Shown: positions 25,130 to 33,791 of the stretch, piece after piece
How the letters are laid out: every line of letters begins with the position of its first letter
How positions within the stretch are numbered: position 1 is the first letter of the stretch
Assembly (NCBI RefSeq): GCF_016862275.1
Contig: NZ_BOMQ01000011.1
Location: 119,863-183,862 of the forward strand
Source: Actinoplanes nipponensis
GTDB taxonomy: Bacteria > Actinomycetota > Actinomycetes > Mycobacteriales > Micromonosporaceae
Length of the DNA stretch: 64,000 nucleotides
Reading direction: 5' to 3'
Position numbers and translations under genes: made by a program
Notes under the pieces: generated by a model
The model's database searches: none
Told to the model about the DNA's origin: nothing
Seen by the model: the letters and a program-made list of their open reading frames with translations, nothing else

Positions 25130-25972
25130 TCAGGGATTGCAGCGCGGGCACCGTTGCGGGTCGGCGCCGGGCTCGGACCGGGGCACGAGGACGTGGTGCG
25201 GGCAGCCCGCACAGCCGTGCCGGTCGGCCGCGATCGCGTCGGTCGGCGTGCCGCAGGCCCGGCACGGCAGGCCCGGCCGGCTGTCGACGCGGCCGAAGCC
25301 GGGGCAGCCGCAGGCCGGGCACCCGGTGGCCAGGCGGTCGGCGAGGCGTCGACCCAGGCGGCGCAGCACGGCGCGGCGGGTGGGGTTGTGGCAGGCGCGC
25401 AGGTCGGGCTCGACGAGGGCGTGCCCGTCGGCGGAGCGTTCGGTGGCGTGGCGGACGGCCGCGGCCAGCGGCTCGGCGGCGGTGACGCCCTTGCGGATGT
25501 CGGCGGGTGAGCCGCCGGCGGACGGGCGGACGATCAGGGCCTGCCGGCCGAAGCCGGCCCGTTCGAGGAAGTCGCCGGCCGCGGCGACCGAGCGGATGCG
25601 GACGGCGGCGGGCAGGGTGAGCGGTACGCGTTCGCCCTCGATGACCTCGATGTCGCGGGCCGCGTCGTGGAACAGCAGGAGCTCCTCGTGCACGGCGACC
25701 GGGCTGCCGTGCAGGTGGCCGTAGCTGGCCTCGCTGGCCAGGGCCAGGCCGGCGCCGGTGAGCCGCCGGGCGAGGTCCGCCTTGGCGCGGGCGGCGGCCA
25801 GGGGGCTGCCGGTGCGAGGGGTCTCGCCGGTGAAGGTGCCGTACTGGTCGGTGTCGATGTCGTCGGGTGCGGTCACCCGGGCCCCCAGGACGTCGGCGAA
25901 GGCGCCGGCGACCTGGTGGTGCTTGCCGTGGCGGGTGCCGAAGGCGACGAGCGCGCCGCGGTAGGGCGGCAC
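25130..25972 (-). CDS. DUF6671 family protein with C-terminal zinc ribbons
   Basis: 280 residues. The N-terminal part (GALVAFGTRHGKHHQVAGAF, LASEASYGHLHGSP) is the DUF6671 domain; the C-terminal ~70 residues have four Cys pairs (CPACGCPGF, CRACGT, CAGCPHH, CPRC) that should bind zinc as in nucleic-acid or metal-handling ribbons. It starts 3 bases after the stop of the small winged-helix regulator, so the two form an operon. The function of the family is unknown; the name-giving motif resembles neither a nuclease nor a known enzyme. Confidence 0.8.
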   Translation of the reverse strand: MPPYRGALVAFGTRHGKHHQVAGAFADVLGARVTAPDDIDTDQYGTFTGETPRTGSPLAAARAKADLARRLTGAGLALASEASYGHLHGSPVAVHEELLLFHDAARDIEVIEGERVPLTLPAAVRIRSVAAAGDFLERAGFGRQALIVRPSAGGSPADIRKGVTAAEPLAAAVRHATERSADGHALVEPDLRACHNPTRRAVLRRLGRRLADRLATGCPACGCPGFGRVDSRPGLPCRACGTPTDAIAADRHGCAGCPHHVLVPRSEPGADPQRCPRCNP

Positions 25973-25975
25973 CGG

Positions 25976-26269
25976 TCAGGGCGCGGGGGTGGTGGCCGGC
26001 TCCTGCAGCACCGCGAGGATCTCGCCGATGCGGTGGTCGCGTTCGAGGGGGTGCCGCAGCGGCAGCTCGGGGTGCAGCTGGTAGCGGTTGCGGCGGCCCT
26101 CGCGGACGCTGTCGAGGTAGCCGGCCTCGGTGAGGTCGGCGACGATGCGCTGCACGGCGCGTTCGGTGATGCCCACGCGCTCGGCCAGGTCGCGGTGGCG
26201 GATGCCGGGATCGCGGGCGACGCACAGCAGCACGTGCGCGTGGTTGGTCAGGAAGGTCCAGTCGGCCAT
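25976..26269 (-). CDS. Small winged-helix transcriptional regulator (MarR-like)
   Basis: 97 residues from ATG 26269; an in-frame start at 26296 would add nine residues. Content is one winged HTH: DWTFLTNHAHVLLCVARDPG, RHRDLAERVGITERAVQRIV, LTEAGYLDSVREGRRNRYQL. It precedes DUF6671 with a 3-base gap, and diverges from the DAB operon across a short promoter region, so it could regulate both. Members usually act as homodimeric repressors; the ligand is unknown. Confidence 0.82.
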   Translation of the reverse strand: MADWTFLTNHAHVLLCVARDPGIRHRDLAERVGITERAVQRIVADLTEAGYLDSVREGRRNRYQLHPELPLRHPLERDHRIGEILAVLQEPATTPAP

Positions 26270-26324
26270 GACGGTCAACCCTACCGTCGGCGACACCCGA
26301 GACGTGACCGCTGATACACGACAC

Positions 26325-26354
26325 TTGTCATACGAAATCTAAGTCGCATATTGT
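26325..26354 (+). promoter_or_regulatory. Predicted promoter of the dab operon
   Basis: TTGTCA at 26325-26330 and TATTGT at 26349-26354 with an 18-base spacer. The expected transcript start (about 26361) falls at or next to an ATG at 26362 of an 8-codon frame. A direct repeat GTCGCAT overlaps and follows the -10 element. Confidence 0.6.
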
Positions 26355-26381
26355 GCGTCGCATGAACTTGGGTGTGGCGAA

Positions 26382-27917
26382 GTGGTGACCGCCGCGGGGC
26401 CGGCGGTGGCGGTGGCGGTGGTGCTCGGCGGCGTCCTCGTGGCTCTGGTCCTCGGGGCCTCCCGGCCGCGCCCGGCGGCCCGGGCCGGATGGCTCGCGGC
26501 CGCGGTCGCGTTCGGGGTGGCCGCGGCGTCGGCCGTCGCGGTGTGGCAGCACGGGCCGGCGCCCACCGGCGGCCCCCTGGTGGCCGACCGCATCTCGGTC
26601 AGCCTGCTGATGCTGGTCTGCGGGGTCAGCGCCGTCGTGCAGGCGTTCGCGGTCCGGTACCTGACCGGGGATCCGCGGCAGCGGTGGTTCGTCGCCTGGG
26701 CCGGCGTGCTGACGGCCGGCTCGGCGGTCCTGGTGACCGCCTCGACCCTGCTGGTGCTCGCGGCGGCGTGGACGGTGGCGGGCGTGGCGCTCGTGCAGCT
26801 GCTGAACACGTATCCGGCGATGCCGGCCGCCCGCGACGGCGTTCGGCGGGCGGCGCGGGCCTTCGCCGTGGGTGACCTGGCCCTGTGGGCGGCCGTGGCG
26901 ATCGCCGTGGTCCGCTGGGGCGAGCTCGACCTCCGCCTTCTGGCCGCGGGCCCGGCCGCCGGCGATCCCGCGCTGCCGGTGGTGGCCGTCCTGATCGTCG
27001 TGGCGGCCCTGTCGCGTTCGGCCCAGGTGCCGCTGCACCGCTGGCTGCCGGCCTCGCTGGCGGCGCCGACGCCCGTGTCGGCGCTGCTGCACGCCGGCGT
27101 GGTCAACGCCGGCGGGGTCCTGCTGGTCCGCCTCAACCCCGTGGTCGGGCTGTCCGCGGCGGCGATGTGGCTGGCCGTGGCGGCCGGCGCGGTCACCGCC
27201 GTGTACGGCACGACCGTGATGCTGACCAAGCCGGACGTCAAGGGCGCCCTGGCCTGGTCCACGACCGGCCAGATGGGATTCATGATCATGACCTGTGGGC
27301 TGGGGCTGCCGGCCGTGGCGATGCTGCACCTGGTCGGGCACGGCCTGTACAAGGCGACGCTGTTCCTCGGCTCCGGCTCGGTCGTGCGCCGCGGGTTGCG
27401 TCATGCCGCTGCTCCGCCAGCGCCGCCGCTGAGTGTCGCCCGGCGGGCCGGCGCGGTCGTCGTCGCGGCGGCTCTCCCCGCGGTGATCCTGGCCGCGGCC
27501 TCCGCGGTACGGCCCGTCGCGGCGTCGCTGGTGGTGTTCGTCTGGGCCACCGCCGCCGCAGCCACGTACGGCCTGCTGCGGCGCGGGCCGACCCCGCGTG
27601 CGGTCGCGGCCGCCTCGGTGGCAGTCGCGGTGGCGTTGCCGGCGTACCTGGTGGGCGCCGCCGCCGCCCACACGGCCTGGACACCAGCCGGCGCGATCGG
27701 CGGACCCGCGGGGTCGGCGTGGGCGGTGGTCGCGGTCCTCGGTGCCCTGCTGGGGGTGGCGGCGGTGCGCTCCGGGCGGTGGCCGGACGCCGCCCGCACC
27801 CTCTACGCCTGGGCCATGAGCGCCTCGCACGTCGGGCCGCAGGCCCGGCGGCGCGGCCGCGGCCCGGTCCCCGCGGCTGACCTGTCCGGCTCCTTCGCCT
27901 GGGGAGTGCAGTCATGA
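26382..27917 (+). CDS. dabB: DabB: NuoL/MrpA-like proton-conducting subunit of the inorganic carbon accumulation complex
   Basis: 511 residues, 12 or more membrane helices, proton_antipo_M domain. Conserved channel motifs: SRSAQVPLHRWLPASLAAPT, SALLHAGVVNAGGVLLVR, and DVKGALAWSTTGQMGFMIM with LHLVGHGLYKATLFL. Such stand-alone NuoL-like proteins next to a DUF2309/UPF0753 gene are DabB, thought to let protons in to energise DabA. Translation starts at GTG 26382. The stop overlaps the ATG of dabA by four bases. The assignment rests on gene context as much as on sequence, since NuoL, MrpA and HyfB look alike. Confidence 0.85.
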   Translation: MVTAAGPAVAVAVVLGGVLVALVLGASRPRPAARAGWLAAAVAFGVAAASAVAVWQHGPAPTGGPLVADRISVSLLMLVCGVSAVVQAFAVRYLTGDPRQRWFVAWAGVLTAGSAVLVTASTLLVLAAAWTVAGVALVQLLNTYPAMPAARDGVRRAARAFAVGDLALWAAVAIAVVRWGELDLRLLAAGPAAGDPALPVVAVLIVVAALSRSAQVPLHRWLPASLAAPTPVSALLHAGVVNAGGVLLVRLNPVVGLSAAAMWLAVAAGAVTAVYGTTVMLTKPDVKGALAWSTTGQMGFMIMTCGLGLPAVAMLHLVGHGLYKATLFLGSGSVVRRGLRHAAAPPAPPLSVARRAGAVVVAAALPAVILAAASAVRPVAASLVVFVWATAAAATYGLLRRGPTPRAVAAASVAVAVALPAYLVGAAAAHTAWTPAGAIGGPAGSAWAVVAVLGALLGVAAVRSGRWPDAARTLYAWAMSASHVGPQARRRGRGPVPAADLSGSFAWGVQS

Positions 27918-30475
27918 CCGCGACGACGTCCCGAACCGCCTTCCGGAGCATGGCCACGCTCGCCGGCCGGATCCTGCCGGTCCACCACCCGGTGTCGGCC
28001 TTCATCGCGGTCAACCCGCTGGGCGGCTTCGAGGACCGGCCCTTCGCGCGGGCCGTGGCCGACGCCGGGTCCTGGTACGGCACCGCCGGCACCCTGCCCG
28101 AATCGCGGTTCCGCGCCGCCCACGCGGCCGGGCGCATCACCGCCGACGACGTGCGGGAGGCGCTGAACACGGTGCTGCCCGACCTGCCCGTGCGGGACGC
28201 GCTGCTCCTCGGCGGACGGTCCGTACCGGTCATCGCGGTCCTCGCGGCGGACCTCACGCACGCCCCGGCGCCGGCCGGGCGGTCGCGCCGGGCGACGACC
28301 CGGTCCGAGGTACGGGCGCCGGCCGTCGCCGAGACGATCGACGCGGCCATGAGCAAGTGGTGTGCGGCCTTCACCGGCGATCAGCCCGGCTGGCCCATGC
28401 CCGGCCGCGACCGCGGCTTCTACGCGGCCTGGCGGGAGCTGGCCGTCCGCGACACCTCCCTGCCCCGGGCGGCCCGGGCCGGTCTGCGGTCGCTGCCGGA
28501 GACCGCCGACGCGGCCGCGTGGAGCTCGCTGAGCCGGCTCGACGTCGCCGCCGACGATCACCTCGACTACCTGCGCGCGCATCTGACCCGCCAGCCCGGC
28601 TGGGCGGCCTACGCCCGCTGGTGTGGCGAGCGTCCGGTCGGGGCGCGCACCGGCTTCGACCTGGTCGAGCTGCTGGCCGTACGGCTCAGCTACGAAGCGG
28701 TCCTGCTCGACGCGGCCGGAACGCGCGGGCCGCAACCACCGCAACCACCACCGGCGCCCCCCGCACCGTCGGCCCGGCAGCGGGCGGCCCTGGTCGCCGC
28801 CGCGCTCGGTGTCACCGCGGCGGACCACGAACTGGACGCCGTGGCGACGGTGCTGGCGGCGGTGCCCGCCGAACGCCGCCTGCTGATCTGGCAGGAGGCC
28901 TACGAACTGCACTATCGGCGGGCCCTGCTGCGGGACCTGACCACCAACGACCCGGCCACCAAGGACCCGGCCGACCCGCCGCCGGACGCCCAGGTGGTGT
29001 GCTGCATCGACGTGCGCTCCGAGGGACTACGCCGCCATCTCGAGTCCCTGGGCGCCTACGAGACGTACGGCTTCGCCGGCTTCTTCGCCGTCGCGATGCG
29101 TTTCCGGGATCTCGCCGGCGGCGCGCCGTCCGACCTGTGCCCGGCGCTGGTCGAGCCGGGCCTGCGGGTCGCCGAGGTGCCGGCCGCCGGCGCCGCCGGT
29201 CCGGCCGGCCGGCACGTGCGCGGCCTGGGCGGGCTGGCCCGGGGCGAGGACGCCTTCCACGCCGCCAAGGACGCCACGGTGAGCCCGTTCGTGCTGGCCG
29301 AGTCGGCCGGCTGGGCGGCCGGGCCGCTGGCCGTGATCAAGACCGCGCTGCCGGGGACCGCGGCCGCGCTGCGCCGCCGGCTGCGCCGGGCGATCGCGCC
29401 CGACGCGCCGACCGAGCTGGACGTCAACCGCGTGGTCCCGCCGGCCGAGCGGCTGCTGTACGCCCACGCCGCGCTGACCACGATGGGCCTCACCCGCTTC
29501 GCCCGGCTGGTGGTGCTGTGCGCGCACGGCAGCAGCACCGAGAACAACCCCTACCAGGCGTCGCTCGACTGCGGCGCCTGCGGCGGGCACCGCGGTGGCC
29601 CCAACGCGCGGGCCCTGGCCGCCGTCCTCAACGATCCGGCGGTCCGCGACCAGCTCGCCGGCCGGGGGATCCGGATCCCGGCGGAGACCTGGTTCGCCGC
29701 CGCCGAACACGACACCAGCACCGACCGGGTCCGCGTCCTCGACCGGCACCAGGTGCCCGCCTCGCACCGCGGCGTCGTGGCCCGCCTGCACGCCGACCTG
29801 GACCGGGCCGGCGCGGCCCTGACGGCGCAGCGCTGCGCCGACCTGCCGGCCGCGCCGCGCCGGCCGGCGGCCCGCCGCGCGCGCACCCACGTCGCCCGCC
29901 GCGCGGCGGACTGGGCGCAGGTCTACCCCGAGTGGGGGCTGGCCGGCAACGCCGCGTTCATCGTCGGGCCGCGCCGGCTCACCGCCGGGCTCGACCTCGG
30001 CCGGCGCGCGTTCCTGCACAGCTACGACGCGACCGTCGACCCCGACGGCGCGGCGCTGGAGACCATCCTGACGGCCCCGCTCGTGGTCGCCCAGTGGATC
30101 AACTGCCAGTACTACTTCTCCGCCGTCGCGCCGCAGGTGTTCGGGGCCGGGACGAAGACCGTGCACAACGCGGTCGGCGGCCTCGGGGTCCTCTCCGGGC
30201 ACACCGGCGACCTGCGGCTGGGCCTGCCCTGGCAGTCCGTCGCCGTGGGGAACCGGCTCGTGCACGAGCCCATGCGGCTGCTGGCCGTCGTCGAGGCCCC
30301 GCTCGCGCGCATCGACGCCGTGGTGGACCGCAACCCGGTGCTGCAGCGGTTGTTCGGCCACGACTGGGTGGCGCTCACCGCCCGGGAGCACCCGGGACAA
30401 CCCTGGCAGCGCTGGACCCGTGAGAGCTGGAAGGCCGGGGACCCGGCGCCCGTACCCGCCGCTGTGAAGGAGTGA
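27914..30475 (+). CDS. dabA: DabA: beta-carbonic-anhydrase-like subunit of the inorganic carbon accumulation complex (DUF2309)
   Basis: 853 residues, full length for UPF0753/DUF2309. Zinc ligands match the DabA pattern: C364 and D366 in VVCCIDVRSEGLRR, H538 in LCAHGSSTENNP and C553 in LDCGACGGHRGG; the spacings (2 and 15) equal C351/D353 and H524/C539 of the characterised Halothiobacillus enzyme. N-terminal motif LPVHHPVSAFIAVNPLGGFE and C-terminal VAQWINCQYYFSAVAPQVFG are typical. With DabB it should hydrate CO2 vectorially to bicarbonate at the membrane, supplying carboxylases. Coupled to dabB upstream (ATGA) and to the PII-like gene downstream. Confidence 0.92.
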   Translation: MTATTSRTAFRSMATLAGRILPVHHPVSAFIAVNPLGGFEDRPFARAVADAGSWYGTAGTLPESRFRAAHAAGRITADDVREALNTVLPDLPVRDALLLGGRSVPVIAVLAADLTHAPAPAGRSRRATTRSEVRAPAVAETIDAAMSKWCAAFTGDQPGWPMPGRDRGFYAAWRELAVRDTSLPRAARAGLRSLPETADAAAWSSLSRLDVAADDHLDYLRAHLTRQPGWAAYARWCGERPVGARTGFDLVELLAVRLSYEAVLLDAAGTRGPQPPQPPPAPPAPSARQRAALVAAALGVTAADHELDAVATVLAAVPAERRLLIWQEAYELHYRRALLRDLTTNDPATKDPADPPPDAQVVCCIDVRSEGLRRHLESLGAYETYGFAGFFAVAMRFRDLAGGAPSDLCPALVEPGLRVAEVPAAGAAGPAGRHVRGLGGLARGEDAFHAAKDATVSPFVLAESAGWAAGPLAVIKTALPGTAAALRRRLRRAIAPDAPTELDVNRVVPPAERLLYAHAALTTMGLTRFARLVVLCAHGSSTENNPYQASLDCGACGGHRGGPNARALAAVLNDPAVRDQLAGRGIRIPAETWFAAAEHDTSTDRVRVLDRHQVPASHRGVVARLHADLDRAGAALTAQRCADLPAAPRRPAARRARTHVARRAADWAQVYPEWGLAGNAAFIVGPRRLTAGLDLGRRAFLHSYDATVDPDGAALETILTAPLVVAQWINCQYYFSAVAPQVFGAGTKTVHNAVGGLGVLSGHTGDLRLGLPWQSVAVGNRLVHEPMRLLAVVEAPLARIDAVVDRNPVLQRLFGHDWVALTAREHPGQPWQRWTRESWKAGDPAPVPAAVKE

Positions 30476-30801
30476 TGGTGGACCGATCGGATCTGACCCG
30501 GATGACCAAGGTGGAGGTCGTCGTCACCGGCGCCGACGCCCCGGCGGTGCGGGACCTGTTCCGCGACGCCGGCGCGACCGGCTGGACCAGCGTCTCCGGC
30601 GTCTCCGGCCTGGGCCATCACGGCGAGCATCAGGGGCGCCTGCTGTTCAACCAGCAGGCCACCCTCGAAATGATCATCACCGTGGTGCCCGACGACCGGG
30701 TCGACGCCCTGCTGGCCGGCCTGCGACCGCTGCTGGCCGCCACCTCGGGCGTGATGTTCGTGTCCGACACGTGGGTCAGCCGGCCCGGCTACTTCACCTG
30801 A
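30475..30801 (+). CDS. PII-like regulatory protein of the dab operon
   Basis: 108 residues with the ferredoxin-like PII fold: MTKVEVVVTGADAPAVRDLF, a T-loop-like region VSGLGHHGEHQG, then ATLEMIITVVPDDRVDALLA and GVMFVSDTWVSRPGYF. It lacks the conserved T-loop Tyr of GlnB/GlnK, so it belongs with carbon-linked PII-like proteins (CPII/SbtB type) found next to bicarbonate transporters and DAB genes. Likely senses nucleotides or bicarbonate and tunes DabAB. AAGGAG at 30467-30472 favours ATG 30475 or GTG 30478 over GTG 30472. It overlaps the dabA stop. Confidence 0.8.
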   Translation: MVDRSDLTRMTKVEVVVTGADAPAVRDLFRDAGATGWTSVSGVSGLGHHGEHQGRLLFNQQATLEMIITVVPDDRVDALLAGLRPLLAATSGVMFVSDTWVSRPGYFT

Positions 30802-30806
30802 GCGGG

Positions 30807-31124
30807 GTGGACGCCGTGTCACCCCATCCGGTCCTCGCGCAGTACCGGCTCGTCCGCCACGCCGACGGCGGCTGGAGCCTGATCCGGGCCGGCGTGCCCC
30901 GCTGCGCCTGGACCGGCCCGTGGCCGCCCGCCGCGATCCTGCGCATCGCGTCGCAGGCCGTACGCTCCGAGACCGGCTGCCGGACGGGGTGGCGCCGCGT
31001 CGGCTTCGGCGGGGAAGCGGTGCACTACCGGCCGTTCACCCCGTCCGCCGACGGCCACCCCGAACGCCGGGCCCGGCGACCGGCCCGGCGTCCGGGCCCG
31101 CGGCGATCCCGGCCCCCGGGCTGA
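30807..31124 (+). CDS. Small hypothetical protein at the end of the dab operon
   Basis: About 105 residues from GTG 30807 (GTG 30816 also possible), 5 bases after the PII-like gene. The first 70 residues have a compact pattern (VLAQYRLVRHADGGWSLIRA, WTGPWPPAAILRIAS, GFGGEAVHYRPFTP); the tail is a low-complexity Arg/Pro run. No family recognised. Codon use is compatible with a gene, but evidence is limited to position and composition. Confidence 0.42.
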   Translation: MDAVSPHPVLAQYRLVRHADGGWSLIRAGVPRCAWTGPWPPAAILRIASQAVRSETGCRTGWRRVGFGGEAVHYRPFTPSADGHPERRARRPARRPGPRRSRPPG

Positions 31125-31155
31125 CCCCTTGCCCGCAGGCACGCACGCCGGGCGG

Positions 31156-32262
31156 CTACCGTCGACCGGCCAGGGCGTCGCGGACGTGGCCGGCGATGCG
31201 GGCGGCGAGGTCGTGAGGCGGTGCAGCCATCCGGTTGTGCGTGAAGGCGATCGCGAGGTCGCCGGCCGGATCCGCGCAGGCGAAGCTCCCGCCGCTGCCC
31301 TTGCTGCCGAAGGCGCCGGGGCGTCCGCCGAACTCGGCGAGCCCGCGGAAATAGCCCAGGCACTTCGGGATCGCGGCGCCCAGGACGAGGTCGACCTCGG
31401 CGGTGGCGACGGCGGTGAGCGCCGCGAGACGCTCCGCCGGGACCAACCGGACGCCGTCGACGTCCCGCGTCAGCGCCGCGTACAGCCGGGCTGCGGCATG
31501 GGCCGTCATCGTGGCGGCGCACGGCACATCGGCGGAGAGGTAGTCGGGTCGGTTGCCGAGGGCCGCGCCCGCCTGCAGAGCGGGGGGAGCGGCCCGGAAG
31601 AACAACGAGTCCGGGTGCCGTGCCGCCAGGGCGTCCGGCCAGGTGCCGTCCTCCAGCCGGGCCAGCCGGTCGTGGTACGCCGCGGGAACCCCGAAGAACA
31701 GCTCGTCCGCGATACCCAGCGGCTCCGCGACGTCCTCGCGCAGCACCTCGGCGATGGACCGGCCGGTGGTTCGCCGCACCACCTCGCCGAGGATGTACCC
31801 GAAGGTCAGGGCGTGGTATCCGGTCGCGGTGCCGGGCTCCCACAGCAGGGGCAGCGCCGCGACCCGGGCGCACATGCCGTCCCAGTCGGCCAGGTCGGCG
31901 ACGGTGAGCCCGTCCGGCGCCTGGGGCACGCCGGCGCTGTGGGTCAGGACGTGCGCGACGGTGACCCGATGCTTGCCCTCGGCGGCGAACTCGGGCCAGT
32001 AGTCGGCGACCGGCGCGCCGTAGTCCAGCAATTTCCGTTCGGCCAGCACGTGGATCACTGTGGCGGACAGGCCCTTGCCCGTCGACCAGCTGTGGAACAA
32101 GGTGCGGTGGTCAACCGGACGGCCGGTGGACGGGTCGGCCGTCCCCGCGGCCGCGTCCACCACCGGCCGGCCCCGTACGTACGCGGCGACCTGCAGACCC
32201 GTCTCCTGTCCGCTGTCCACGAGGTCGTCGAGATACCGCTGCACCCGCTCCTGCGCGCCCAC
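31156..32262 (-). CDS. Serine hydrolase of the beta-lactamase/EstB family
   Basis: 368 residues. Catalytic SxxK motif in FHSWSTGKGLSATV (Ser with Lys three on), Tyr motif near TATGYHALTFGYILGEV, and a third motif region KGSGGSFACADPAGDLAIAF, the arrangement of class C beta-lactamase-like esterases and peptidases. No signal peptide is seen, so it should be a cytoplasmic esterase rather than a penicillin-binding protein. GTG 32262 has AAGGGA 6 bases upstream. Single gene; substrate unknown. Confidence 0.88.
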   Translation of the reverse strand: MGAQERVQRYLDDLVDSGQETGLQVAAYVRGRPVVDAAAGTADPSTGRPVDHRTLFHSWSTGKGLSATVIHVLAERKLLDYGAPVADYWPEFAAEGKHRVTVAHVLTHSAGVPQAPDGLTVADLADWDGMCARVAALPLLWEPGTATGYHALTFGYILGEVVRRTTGRSIAEVLREDVAEPLGIADELFFGVPAAYHDRLARLEDGTWPDALAARHPDSLFFRAAPPALQAGAALGNRPDYLSADVPCAATMTAHAAARLYAALTRDVDGVRLVPAERLAALTAVATAEVDLVLGAAIPKCLGYFRGLAEFGGRPGAFGSKGSGGSFACADPAGDLAIAFTHNRMAAPPHDLAARIAGHVRDALAGRR

Positions 32263-32359
32263 TGGACGTCCCTTCCCGCCGCTGTCGTGGCCGAGATCGG
32301 CCCGGGGCGAGTCTCGCGAGTCCCGGCTGTGGCCGCGCTGAGGGCAACTCAGGCCGCTG

Positions 32360-33040
32360 TCAGTCGCGCGTCAGGGGCTGCACCGTCGTGAAGGCGGCGC
32401 TGAGCATGCCGGCCGTCGTCTGCACCTGGTAACGGCTGCGCCCGCGCTTGACGATCGTGCCGGCCAGCCCGGCGTACCGTCCGCCGCCGGTCAGCCGTAC
32501 CCGGTCACCCACCCCCAGCCGGACCGGCGCCGCGGTCTCGGGTGTGCGGATGCGGGCCAGTTCGGCCTCGTAGCGGGGGTGCATCGGGGCCGGGCGCCCC
32601 CGGAAGGTCCAGCTGTACAGCGCGTCGGGATCGAAGGTCGCGGAGCAGCCGGGACACGACCGCACCCGGATCGGGCGGCGATGGGCCGTGGTCCGGTGGC
32701 CCGCCGCGCAGACCCCCTCCCAGGCCCCGTCGACCCTGGGCGCGTCGGCCGGCATGCACCGCTGCCCGGAGCAGCCGATGCGCCGCGCGATCGTCCGCCA
32801 CACCCGGTCGTGGCCGTGCCGGGGACCGGCCATAGCGTGCGCGATCTCGTGCAGCACCGTCTCCGTGACCTGCTCGGCGGAGTACAGGCTCATCAGGTGC
32901 CGCGACAGGCCGATCTCCCTGCGGTCCGAGCGGCACACCCCGGCCCGGGTCCGGGCGTTGTCGAACACCAGCCGCCAGCCGGCGAGTCCGTGCCGGTCCA
33001 GCAGCTCCGTGGCGAGCTTCCGCACCTCCGCGTGGTTCAA
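32360..33040 (-). CDS. SprT-like zinc metallopeptidase domain protein
   Basis: 226 residues from TTG 33040 with GAGGAG 8 bases upstream. HExxH motif in VTETVLHEIAHAMAGPRHGH, with the third zinc ligand likely the His following GHDRVW. A zinc-ribbon-like part follows (GHRTTAHRRPIRVRSCPGC), and the C-terminal ~50 residues form a KOW/SH3-like beta domain (LTGGGRYAGLAGTIVKRGR). SprT-like proteins resemble Spartan proteases that remove DNA-protein crosslinks; actinomycete members are uncharacterised. Confidence 0.87.
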   Translation of the reverse strand: MNHAEVRKLATELLDRHGLAGWRLVFDNARTRAGVCRSDRREIGLSRHLMSLYSAEQVTETVLHEIAHAMAGPRHGHDRVWRTIARRIGCSGQRCMPADAPRVDGAWEGVCAAGHRTTAHRRPIRVRSCPGCSATFDPDALYSWTFRGRPAPMHPRYEAELARIRTPETAAPVRLGVGDRVRLTGGGRYAGLAGTIVKRGRSRYQVQTTAGMLSAAFTTVQPLTRD

Positions 33041-33113
33041 CCCCGATGCTCCTCGTCGTGCGGGCCGTCGCGCCGAGCGGGCGCCGATGTGCCACCCATG
33101 GTGCCGGACCGCC

Positions 33114-33791
33114 TCACGGGCGTCCCGGCCGGACCAGGCCGGTCTCGTACGCGATGACGACCAGCTGGGCCCGCTCGTGGGCGCCGAGTTTGGTCATGGT
33201 GCGGTTGACGTGGGTCTTGACGGTGTGCGGGCTGACGGTGAGGTGCCGGGCGATGTCGTCGTTGCCGAGTCCGGCGCCGACCAGGGTGAGGATCTCGCGC
33301 TCCCGTTCGGTGAGCACCTCGAGCCGGCCCGGGCTGGTGTCGAGGCCGTGGTCCGGGCGGGCCAGGTAGCGGCTGATCAGGCTGCGGGTGGCCGCCGGGC
33401 TGAGCAGCGCGTCGCCGCGGTGCACGATGCGGATCGCGTCGATCAGGTCGCCCGGTTCGGCGCTCTTGCCCAGGAAGCCGCTCGCGCCGCTGCGGAGCGC
33501 CTCGAAGACGTACTCGTCGATCTCGAACGTGGTGAGGATGAGGACCTTCACGGCCGCCAGGTCCGCGTCGGCGGTGATCCGGCGGGTGGCGGCCAGGCCG
33601 TCGAGCCCGGGCATGCGGATGTCCATCAGCACGACGTCGGCCCCCGTGGCCCGGGTCCGCTCGATCGCCTCGTGGCCGGTGCCGGCCCGGCCGACGACGT
33701 GCAGGTCCGGCGCGGAGTCGATGAGCGTGGCGAAGCTGGCGCACAGCAGCGGCTGGTCGTCGGCGATGACCACGCGGATGGGCGCGGTCAC
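33114..33791 (-). CDS. NarL/FixJ-family response regulator
   Basis: 225 residues. Receiver domain (RVVIADDQPLLCASFATLID, phosphoacceptor Asp in DVVLMDIRMPGLDG, Thr/Lys switch in ILTTFEIDEYV and FLGKSAEPGDL) followed by a LuxR-type HTH (LTEREREILTLVGAGLGN, VSPHTVKTHVNRTMTKLG). GTG 33791 overlaps the stop of the kinase gene upstream, so both are translated together. The divergent ABC-2 exporter is the likely target; a 20-base palindrome lies before that exporter. Confidence 0.92.
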   Translation of the reverse strand: MTAPIRVVIADDQPLLCASFATLIDSAPDLHVVGRAGTGHEAIERTRATGADVVLMDIRMPGLDGLAATRRITADADLAAVKVLILTTFEIDEYVFEALRSGASGFLGKSAEPGDLIDAIRIVHRGDALLSPAATRSLISRYLARPDHGLDTSPGRLEVLTEREREILTLVGAGLGNDDIARHLTVSPHTVKTHVNRTMTKLGAHERAQLVVIAYETGLVRPGRP

